A DNA stretch of 40,925 nt, taken from Bacteroidales bacterium. Lineage in GTDB: Bacteria > Bacteroidota > Bacteroidia > Bacteroidales > WCHB1-69. This document shows positions 16,483 to 22,927 of the stretch, piece after piece. Under the pieces are notes generated by a model. That model had not been told where the DNA came from, searched no databases, and was given only the letters and a program-made list of their open reading frames with translations. Position 1 is the stretch's first letter; every line of letters begins with the position of its first letter. The stretch lies in NCBI GenBank assembly GCA_017551725.1, contig JAFZKY010000043.1:1-40925 (forward strand). The letters run 5' to 3'. Position numbers and translations under genes: made by a program.

Positions 16483-18588
16483 ATGAAAAAGAAATCGGGC
16501 AAACGGTCGTATGCCGGGCTGTGGATCATTCTGGTGGCCGCGGTGGCGTTGGAAGCCACCACGTGCATCCAGTATTTCTACAGCCGTTCCACCATTCGTG
16601 CGGAGGCGGAGCAGCGTGCGAAAAGCGAGTTGCGCCGTGCGGAACTGGAAATCAATGTGGTGACGGCCCAGATGGAGTCGGCGGTGAAGATGCTGGCCAT
16701 GCTGGCCGAACGGTACGTGGACACCCCGGATTCCATCTTCGCGGTCACGCGGGCGGTGGTGGGCTGTCTGGACAATGTCTCCAGCCTGGGTATAGCGTAC
16801 GTGCCGGATTATTTCCCGCAGTATGGACACTGGTTTGAGGTGTGCAGCAGCCGCGAACTGATGGATGGCGAACGGAAGATCTACACACGGCAGATCGGGG
16901 GCGCCGACCATGATTATTTCCAGACCGAATGGTTCCATAACGGCCTGACCATCGACACTTGCTGCTGGAGCGAACCTTATTATGATGAGCTGGGGGCCCG
17001 ACAGATGGTGGTCAGCTGCTCGTACCCGATTCGCAACGCCAAAGGTGAAATCGTGGCGGTAGCGCTGGTGGATTTGTCGTTGGAATATCTGAAAACCATC
17101 TCCGAATACCTGCAGGTCTATGCCAACAGCTATGTGTCGATCACTTCCAGTCGCGGACTGGAAATAGTGCCCTCGCCGGACACGGCCGCCGGACGCAAAT
17201 ATCACATCTTTGATGAGGAGATTGATGCTACCGGATGGCATATATCAATCATCATTCCCGAAGAGGTTATCTATGAGGATTTGAAACGTATTGGATTGAT
17301 TGTCTTGGCGTTGATGCTGATAGGATTGGGTGTGTTGGTGTTCATCATCTATCGCTCTGGACGGGATATGGTGCGCCTGATCAAATCTACTGCCCAGAAC
17401 GAGCGTATGGAGGGCGAGTTACATATTGCCCGTGCCGTCCAGATGGCCATGCTGCCCAAGTTCCAAAAGGAGAACAATAAATCAACATCGTTACCTTGCG
17501 ATATTTACGGACTTGTCAATCCCGCCAAGGAAGTGGGTGGCGACTTGTATGATTTCTATGTGAAAGAGAATACGCTTTTCTTTTGTGTCGGCGATGTCAG
17601 CGGCAAGGGCGTTCCCTCTTCCTTTGTGATGGCCACCACGCGGTCGCTTTTCCGAGCCATCTCGGCGCATGAACGGGACGTGGCCACTATCGTCAGCCAA
17701 ATGAACGATGCGATGGCGGACATGAATGAACTGAATATGTTTGTCACGTTTTTCCTTGGCAAACTGGATTTGAAGACGGGCGTGCTCCACTATTGCAATG
17801 CGGGGCATAATCCCTCCGTGTTGGTGAAGCAAGGTTCCCGTTGTGACAGGCTACCCACGATTCCCAATCTTCCGTTGGGCATTGTCTCTGGATATGCCTA
17901 TACGCCGCAAACCATCACTTTGCAAAACGATGACAAACTGTTCCTCTATACCGATGGCTTGACCGAGGCGGAAAACCGGGATAAGTCCTTGTATGGAGGA
18001 GAACGCATGATGGAAGAGATCGTCCGCATTGAAAACTCGGTCGAGGCGGACAAACGTACCGCGCGACATCTGGTTGAAGCTATGCTGGAAAGTGTCAACT
18101 GCTTTGTGGACGGCGCCGAGCAGAGCGACGACCTCACCATGTTGGCCGTTCACTACTTGAAACAGTCTGACAATAAGGTGGATGATGTATCTATGCGCAG
18201 CACCCTTGTCATGAGCAACGACATTCAGCAAATCCCCACGCTTGCCGAGTGGATTGAGAGCCTTGGTGTGCCCTCTGCCTTGAAGATGAACATCAATCTT
18301 GCATTGGAAGAAGTCGTTGCCAATGTCATGCTGTATGCCTATCCGCACGACAAGAGCGGCAAGGTGTTGATTGAGGCGGAAAAAGAAGAGAGCCGGATTA
18401 CGTTCGTCGTTTCCGACAGCGGAATCCCGTTCGACCCGACCAAGCAACCGCCTGTCGATACTACCCTTGGACTGGAGGACCGTCCGATAGGAGGCTTAGG
18501 AATACATCTGGTCCGTCAGATAATGGATCAAGTCCAATACCGCCGGGAAGGCGATAAAAACATTCTCACCCTAATCAAGAAAATATAA
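16483..18588 (+). CDS. Membrane sensor: extracytoplasmic Cache-like domain - PP2C (SpoIIE/RsbU) phosphatase - HATPase (RsbW-like) kinase
   Basis: About 701 residues from ATG 16483 (MKKKSGKR); ATG 16453 and 16477 are possible. Membrane helix ~11-33, extracytoplasmic Cache/PDC-like sensor ~34-265 (WSEPYYDELGARQMVVSCSYPI, GEIVAVALVDLSLEYL), second helix ~272-295. The PP2C/SpoIIE phosphatase (~330-545) has metal-binding motifs EVGGDLYDFY, GDVSGKG, YTDGLTEAE and SDDLTMLAV. The C-terminal GHKL ATPase has the N-box LALEEVVANVMLYAYP, SDSGIPFDP and GGLGIHLVRQIMD. Such proteins set the phosphorylation state of a STAS antagonist, which is encoded 12 bp downstream. Carrying both phosphatase and kinase, the protein could catalyse both directions of the switch. 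Domain calls are secure; signal and partner are inferred. Confidence 0.9.
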   Translation: MKKKSGKRSYAGLWIILVAAVALEATTCIQYFYSRSTIRAEAEQRAKSELRRAELEINVVTAQMESAVKMLAMLAERYVDTPDSIFAVTRAVVGCLDNVSSLGIAYVPDYFPQYGHWFEVCSSRELMDGERKIYTRQIGGADHDYFQTEWFHNGLTIDTCCWSEPYYDELGARQMVVSCSYPIRNAKGEIVAVALVDLSLEYLKTISEYLQVYANSYVSITSSRGLEIVPSPDTAAGRKYHIFDEEIDATGWHISIIIPEEVIYEDLKRIGLIVLALMLIGLGVLVFIIYRSGRDMVRLIKSTAQNERMEGELHIARAVQMAMLPKFQKENNKSTSLPCDIYGLVNPAKEVGGDLYDFYVKENTLFFCVGDVSGKGVPSSFVMATTRSLFRAISAHERDVATIVSQMNDAMADMNELNMFVTFFLGKLDLKTGVLHYCNAGHNPSVLVKQGSRCDRLPTIPNLPLGIVSGYAYTPQTITLQNDDKLFLYTDGLTEAENRDKSLYGGERMMEEIVRIENSVEADKRTARHLVEAMLESVNCFVDGAEQSDDLTMLAVHYLKQSDNKVDDVSMRSTLVMSNDIQQIPTLAEWIESLGVPSALKMNINLALEEVVANVMLYAYPHDKSGKVLIEAEKEESRITFVVSDSGIPFDPTKQPPVDTTLGLEDRPIGGLGIHLVRQIMDQVQYRREGDKNILTLIKKI

Positions 18589-18600
18589 AACCATCAATAT

Positions 18601-18903
18601 ATGACTACTGAGATTACAGCAAATGGCACGCAGTTGACGGCTGCATTCCGCGGCCGGTTGGACACGGCTGCCGCCGTGCAGACTGCGGAAGATATAAAAC
18701 CGCTGTTAGAGGCCACGAACCGGGAGATCATTCTTGATTGTTCCGAACTGGAATATATCTCCTCTTCCGGCTTGCGCATCTTTGTGACGATTCGCAAGTC
18801 GGCGGCGGAACATGGCTGCAAAGTGATAGTGCGACATTTGAATGAGGATATCTGCCAGGTTTTTATCATGACAGGTTTTATTAGTTTATTTGAAATACAG
18901 TAA
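18601..18903 (+). CDS. STAS-domain anti-sigma factor antagonist (SpoIIAA/RsbV-like)
   Basis: A single-domain, 100-residue cytoplasmic STAS protein. The core motif ILDCSELEYISSSGLRIF (about 44-61) places the conserved phosphorylatable serine at S56, immediately before Gly57, as in SpoIIAA/RsbV (SSG). In partner switches the unphosphorylated form binds its target and the phosphorylated form is released. It lies 12 bp after the phosphatase/kinase gene, and its TAA overlaps the ATG of the next gene by one base (18901-18905), implying translational coupling to the alarmone-synthetase gene. Confidence 0.92.
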   Translation: MTTEITANGTQLTAAFRGRLDTAAAVQTAEDIKPLLEATNREIILDCSELEYISSSGLRIFVTIRKSAAEHGCKVIVRHLNEDICQVFIMTGFISLFEIQ

Positions 18904-19994
18904 TGGACACATTGGATTTGCATAACCAGCTTATTCTGGATGAATATGACGCTTGTATGCCTGTGCTGCAGCGCTTTGAGCGTGTGTTGCACCATATTCT
19001 GTCGGATGTGCTGGACAAGAATGGATTGGCGGTCATCGCCGTGACCACCCGTATCAAGCAGAAGGACAGCCTGGCCGGCAAGTTGGCGGCCAAAGGACAT
19101 AAATACAGTTCGTTGACTGATGTGACCGATGTTGTCGGCGCCCGTATCATCACCTTTTATACGGATGAGGTGGACCGCATTGCGGCTGTGACGGAGCAGT
19201 CGTTTGACATTGACTGGGAAAACTCCGTGGACAAGCGACGCTTGCATGATCTGGACAGTTTTGGCTACAACTCGCTGCATTATATTTGCCGGTTGCCCCG
19301 GACGATGATATACGACGCGGACTGTCCCCAGTTGAACGAGATGCGATTCGAGTTGCAGATACGCACAAACCTGCAGCACGCATGGGCTTCCCTCAACCAT
19401 GACATTGGCTATAAGACCGGCGTGGAGATCCCGCATGAGTATGTGCGGCAGATAAACCGGCTGGCAGGTATGCTGGAGATGGTGGATGACGAGTTCAGCC
19501 GTATCCGCACGGAAATCAACGACTACCGCCGGCGTGTGCAGCAGTTGGTGCAGAACGACAAGCTGGAAGATGTGCTGTTGGACGGTGATACCTTCAACAG
19601 TTTCCTGCAGGTGCGACCGTTCGAAAAGCTCAACCGCCGCATCGCCGCCATCAATCAGGCGGAAATCCGGGAAGTGCCGTTGGGTGGCTATCTGAAAGTC
19701 CTCATCGCGCTTGGATGCCGTACGTTGGACGATGTGGTCCAGCTTAGCAAGAAGTATTCGGAAGATGCGTACGCCTTGGCCCGTTACCAGTTGGGCAATA
19801 CGGACCTGGACATCATAGCCTCTTCCGTGGGCATACAAAACATTTGCATCGTCTGCATCTTGGAACAGGGAGGCGGCAAGATTGGCCTGACACGGTTGTT
19901 CAACGCCCTCAACGGAGAGGGCCCGCAAAACGCTTTGTTGGCCGAACAGACATACAAGCAGGCCTTGAACATGCCTTTTATGAGCCGATCATGA
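18903..19994 (+). CDS. RelA/SpoT-family nucleotide pyrophosphokinase with unknown C-terminal extension
   Basis: Predicted to transfer pyrophosphate from ATP to GDP/GTP, making (p)ppGpp, or to another acceptor. The 363 residues include an N-terminal synthetase domain with the expected motifs: ATP-site RxKxxS...K (R50, K52, S56, K60), DVVGARII (D76), G-loop FGYNSLHY (Y122), and FELQIRT (E150, Q152) followed by QHAWASLNHDIGYK. There is no HD hydrolase and no TGS/ACT domain, so it is a small-alarmone-synthetase type. A helical segment (~180-220) and a ~140-residue C-terminal extension of unknown function follow. Its start overlaps the STAS stop. A separate HD hydrolase is encoded two genes downstream. 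The fold is certain; the product (alarmone or tRNA-modifying ToxSAS) is undecided. Confidence 0.9.
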   Translation: MDTLDLHNQLILDEYDACMPVLQRFERVLHHILSDVLDKNGLAVIAVTTRIKQKDSLAGKLAAKGHKYSSLTDVTDVVGARIITFYTDEVDRIAAVTEQSFDIDWENSVDKRRLHDLDSFGYNSLHYICRLPRTMIYDADCPQLNEMRFELQIRTNLQHAWASLNHDIGYKTGVEIPHEYVRQINRLAGMLEMVDDEFSRIRTEINDYRRRVQQLVQNDKLEDVLLDGDTFNSFLQVRPFEKLNRRIAAINQAEIREVPLGGYLKVLIALGCRTLDDVVQLSKKYSEDAYALARYQLGNTDLDIIASSVGIQNICIVCILEQGGGKIGLTRLFNALNGEGPQNALLAEQTYKQALNMPFMSRS

Positions 19995-20030
19995 GTGTTT
20001 TAATCAGTAACAACTATTGAGCCATCATAG

Positions 20031-20870
20031 ATGAAACCGATTCTTATTGACCTGAACGATTATGTGCGCACCGGCGAAGGAGCCAACGGCGCCAGCTATG
20101 ACCACAAAACCGACAAGTCGGTAATGCTGAAAATGTATTTCCATAATTTTGAGGCGGCCCGACTTGAACTGGATATGGCGCAGAAGGTGTATGCTTCGGG
20201 AATCCCCACGCCCGAGCCCGGGGATTTGGTGACCGACGGGGAGCGGATAGGCATACGATTCCGCCGCATTGAGGGAAAGAAGTCCTATTCCCGGGCCTGC
20301 GGCGACAATCCCGAGCGGACGGAGGAGTACGCCTGCGAGTTCGCGCGGTTGTGCAAGCGCCTGCATGCCACGCATGTGGATACCACCCAGTTTGAGAATG
20401 TCAAGGATCGTCTTTATGCGCTGTTGGAAAAAAATCCTTTTTTTACCGATGAACAAAAAGAGAAGATACGGGCGTTCATTGCCGATGCCCCCGATGCCGA
20501 CACGGCCATCCACGGCGACTTGCAGTTTGGCAACAGCATCTTTGTAGAGCGGGATGGTGTCCGCACACCCTATCTGATCGATCTCGGCGATTTCTGCTAC
20601 GGTTATCCGATGTTCGATGTGGGCATGGTCTATCTCACCTGCAAATTGAACGACGAGGAGTGGATACAGGTGCAGTCCCATATGTCCAAAGCCACGGCGG
20701 CCCGCTTTTGGGATGCGTTTGCCCGCGAGTATTTCGGTCCCGACGCGGATATGGACGCCGTGGAGAAAGAGGTGAGGATTTACGCAGGATTGAAAACCTT
20801 GATTGTTGAGCGTGACACGCACAGGCCCATGCCGGAGTTTCGCGCCATGTTGGAGGGTACAGTCTATTAA
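20031..20870 (+). CDS. Aminoglycoside-phosphotransferase-fold kinase (TIGR02172-like)
   Basis: A 279-residue cytoplasmic protein with the APH/choline-kinase fold. It shows a small N-lobe with GEGANGASYDH (nucleotide loop, ~15-25) and the lysine segment SVMLKMY. The Brenner catalytic loop is HGDLQFGN (161-168) and the metal-binding motif is IDLGDF (183-188), corresponding to the DxD/DFG position. The overall sequence resembles the family named after Fibrobacter succinogenes paralogues (TIGR02172). The natural substrate is unknown, and drug resistance should not be assumed. It sits 36 bp after the RelA-like gene and 14 bp before the HD hydrolase gene, i.e. within the same operon. Confidence 0.85.
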   Translation: MKPILIDLNDYVRTGEGANGASYDHKTDKSVMLKMYFHNFEAARLELDMAQKVYASGIPTPEPGDLVTDGERIGIRFRRIEGKKSYSRACGDNPERTEEYACEFARLCKRLHATHVDTTQFENVKDRLYALLEKNPFFTDEQKEKIRAFIADAPDADTAIHGDLQFGNSIFVERDGVRTPYLIDLGDFCYGYPMFDVGMVYLTCKLNDEEWIQVQSHMSKATAARFWDAFAREYFGPDADMDAVEKEVRIYAGLKTLIVERDTHRPMPEFRAMLEGTVY

Positions 20871-20884
20871 AGAAATGAGAAATT

Positions 20885-21472
20885 ATGGCAAATAAAAAGA
20901 TGGATACCGACCTGCTCGACCGCGCCATCGTGTTCGCGGTCAGGGCGCACCACAACACGGAACGCCGGGGCAAGGGGTTCCCGTATATTGTGCATCCGAT
21001 GGAGGCGGTGGAGATAGTGGCTACCATCACCTCCGACCAGGAGTTGTTGGCCGCCGCCGCTTTGCATGACACGGTGGAAGATACTGATGTCACGGTGGAA
21101 CAGCTGCGCCAGGAGTTCGGCGACCGCATTGCCTCGTTGGTGCAGGATGAAAGTGACAAGTCCATAGAAGGAGTGAGCGAGGCCGACAGCTGGCACGAGC
21201 GCAAGCAGGTCGCCATCGACCGGCTGGCCGCGGCTCCCCGTGACGCGAAGATCGTGGCAATGGGCGACAAGCTGAGCAACATGCGCGCCATTGCCCGCGA
21301 CTATGCGATGAAAGGCGACGCGTTATGGCAGATATTCCATGTTACCGACAGGGCCTCGCACGAATGGCATTACCGGGGCTTGGCCTCCTCGCTCAGCGAG
21401 TTGCACGACACGTTTGCCTACCGGGAGTTTGTGGCTTTGGTGGAACAAGTGTTCGGTAGGGAAGAGGAGTAA
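20885..21472 (+). CDS. HD-domain (p)ppGpp hydrolase, Mesh1/SpoT-like (small alarmone hydrolase)
   Basis: A 195-residue, single-domain metal-dependent phosphohydrolase. All SpoT/Mesh1-type residues are visible: RRGKGFPYIVHP with H37, LHDTVEDT with H61, D62, E65 and D66, and GDKLSNMRA with D128 and N132. It therefore looks active and would remove the 3'-pyrophosphate from (p)ppGpp. The C-terminal ~50 residues are helical. It is the last gene of the five-gene operon and is followed by a probable terminator at 21513-21557. Pairing with a separate synthetase in one transcript recalls split Rel modules and ToxSAS/hydrolase toxin-antitoxin pairs. Confidence 0.9.
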   Translation: MANKKMDTDLLDRAIVFAVRAHHNTERRGKGFPYIVHPMEAVEIVATITSDQELLAAAALHDTVEDTDVTVEQLRQEFGDRIASLVQDESDKSIEGVSEADSWHERKQVAIDRLAAAPRDAKIVAMGDKLSNMRAIARDYAMKGDALWQIFHVTDRASHEWHYRGLASSLSELHDTFAYREFVALVEQVFGREEE

Positions 21473-21512
21473 CAATTTACAATTAACAATTAATATTAAT
21501 AATTGGGATTGG

Positions 21513-21557
21513 AGGGTGTTTGAGCCGTTTGACCAGCGGTCATGAATCACCCTTTTT
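21513..21557 (+). terminator. Probable terminator of the signalling operon
   Basis: Outer stem AGGGTG (21513-21518) / CACCCT (21548-21553), inner stem TGACC (21530-21534) / GGTCA (21538-21542), then TTTTT to 21557. The stem is interrupted, so confidence is moderate. Upstream, 21473-21500 is a run of ACAATTAA-type AT-rich sequence. Confidence 0.5.
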
Positions 21558-21603
21558 CAGTATTCGATATTTATTCATTAATTATGGTTCGCAAAACAAA
21601 AAA

Positions 21604-21744
21604 ATGTGTAAGGCGAACTATCTGGAAGTGCTTAAGGCTCAGGAAAGTCTGCTCTCTGCGCAGATCAGCGAGGCCACGAACCTCTACAATGGTTCCCGCG
21701 CGCTCATCGCACTCTACATCGCCCTCGGCGGCGGCACGAAGTAA
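21604..21744 (+). pseudogene. Remnant of a TolC/NodT-type outer-membrane efflux gene (3' end only)
   Basis: The last ~46 codons read NYLEVLKAQESLLSAQISEA, then NLYNGSRALIALYIALGGG. This is the characteristic C-terminal helix of RND outer-membrane factors (yLeVL.AQqsLl.Aq...y.alvaLY.alGGG). The rest of a ~450-residue protein is absent and upstream sequence is intergenic, so this is a decayed fragment. An open frame continues upstream to 21520 but that part has no family resemblance. Confidence 0.75.
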
Positions 21745-21757
21745 ATCCGCGTGTCTG

Positions 21758-21776
21758 CACGGAAATGATTTCCGTG
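21758..21776. repeat. Short perfect inverted repeat after the efflux remnant
   Basis: CACGGAAA (21758-21765) / TTTCCGTG (21769-21776) with a 3-nt loop. No T run follows on the plus strand, so it is not a clear terminator. The remainder, 21777-21867, shows nothing else recognisable. Confidence 0.6.
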
Positions 21777-21867
21777 ATCTTTGAGGTCCGCGGAAGTGGT
21801 TGATTTCATCCTTTTTTAATACCCAAAAAAGATTCTGAAATTGAGTGGATAAATCCCGCTCAAATGC

Positions 21868-21898
21868 TTTGCTGTTTGCCACTTTTTTCGTATTTTTG
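21868..21898 (+). promoter_or_regulatory. Promoter of trpS
   Basis: TTTG (21868-21871), 19-bp spacer, then TATTTTTG (21891-21898): a good Bacteroidota -33/-7 pair, 21 bp before the trpS ATG. Confidence 0.78.
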
Positions 21899-21919
21899 CA
21901 ACTCTAAAATTTTTGTAAA

Positions 21920-22915
21920 ATGGATAAAGTAGCAAGCGGCATACGGCCCACCGGTTTCCTCCATCTCGGCAACTATTTCGGTGCCTTGAGGAATTTCATC
22001 AAAATGCAGAATGAGAACAACTGCTATTTCTTCATCGCGGATTACCATTCCCTGACCACGCATCCCAACCCTACGGATCTGCGCACTAATGTGCGCAACG
22101 TGCTGATCGACTATCTGGCGGCCGGCCTGGATCCGGAGAAGGCCACCATCTACGTGCAGAGCGATGTGCCCGAGGTGTGCGAGCTGAGCCTGCTGCTCTC
22201 TATGAATGTGTATGTAGGCGAACTTCAGCGCGTGGCGTCCTTCAAGGAGAAGGTGCGCCGCCAGCCCAACAACGTCAACGCCGGACTGCTCAACTATCCC
22301 GTGCTGATGGCCGCCGACATCCTGCTGCACCGCGCCGACAAGGTGCCCGTGGGCAAGGACCAGGAACAGCATCTGGAGATGACCCGCGACTTCGCCCAGC
22401 GTTTCAACCACATCTACAAACATGAGTATTTCAAGCTGCCCGTGGCCTACAACTTCGGCAACGAATTGGTAAAGATCCCTGGCCTGGACGGCTCCACCAA
22501 GATGTCCAAGTCCGACAATGAGGGCTCCTGCATCTATCTCTCTGACGCGCCTGAAGTAGTGCGCAAGAAGATTATGCGTGCTGTCTCCGACAGCGGCCCG
22601 ACGGAGCCCGGCCAGCCCAAGTCGCAGGCTGTGGAGAACCTCTTCAGTCTCATGAAGGCCGTCTCCACTCCCGACACCGTGCAATTTTTCGAGGATCAGT
22701 ACCAAGCCTGCCAGATTCGCTACGGAGACATGAAGAAACAGCTGGCTGCCGACATGATCGCCTTCATCCAGCCCATCTACGAGCGCATCATAGAACTGCG
22801 GTCGAAAGACGATTACATCAGCAAGGTGGCCCGCATGGGTGCGGAGAAGGCCCGCGAGAGCGCGGCCAAGACTGTGCGCGAGGTGCGCGAAATCATTGGA
22901 TTCAAGGCCCTGTAA
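21920..22915 (+). CDS. trpS: Tryptophanyl-tRNA synthetase
   Basis: Class I aminoacyl-tRNA synthetase that charges tRNA-Trp. The 331 residues are of normal length. Visible motifs are SGIRPTGFLHLGNYFGALRN (HIGH-equivalent HLGN at 15-18), the FFIADYHSLTT segment, the TrpRS-specific PVLMAADILLHRADKVPVGKDQ region, and KMSKS at 194-198. The C-terminal helical domain ends in REIIGFKAL. It has its own promoter. The following VWA gene starts 12 bp after the stop, so the two are likely co-transcribed. Confidence 0.97.
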   Translation: MDKVASGIRPTGFLHLGNYFGALRNFIKMQNENNCYFFIADYHSLTTHPNPTDLRTNVRNVLIDYLAAGLDPEKATIYVQSDVPEVCELSLLLSMNVYVGELQRVASFKEKVRRQPNNVNAGLLNYPVLMAADILLHRADKVPVGKDQEQHLEMTRDFAQRFNHIYKHEYFKLPVAYNFGNELVKIPGLDGSTKMSKSDNEGSCIYLSDAPEVVRKKIMRAVSDSGPTEPGQPKSQAVENLFSLMKAVSTPDTVQFFEDQYQACQIRYGDMKKQLAADMIAFIQPIYERIIELRSKDDYISKVARMGAEKARESAAKTVREVREIIGFKAL

Positions 22916-22927
22916 TATTCCTGCATC

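Noticed and set aside
20031-20870. Antibiotic-resistance gene (aminoglycoside phosphotransferase)
   Set aside because: Only the fold and catalytic loop match. The sequence resembles the TIGR02172 kinase family and sits in a signalling operon, so a resistance role is not supported.
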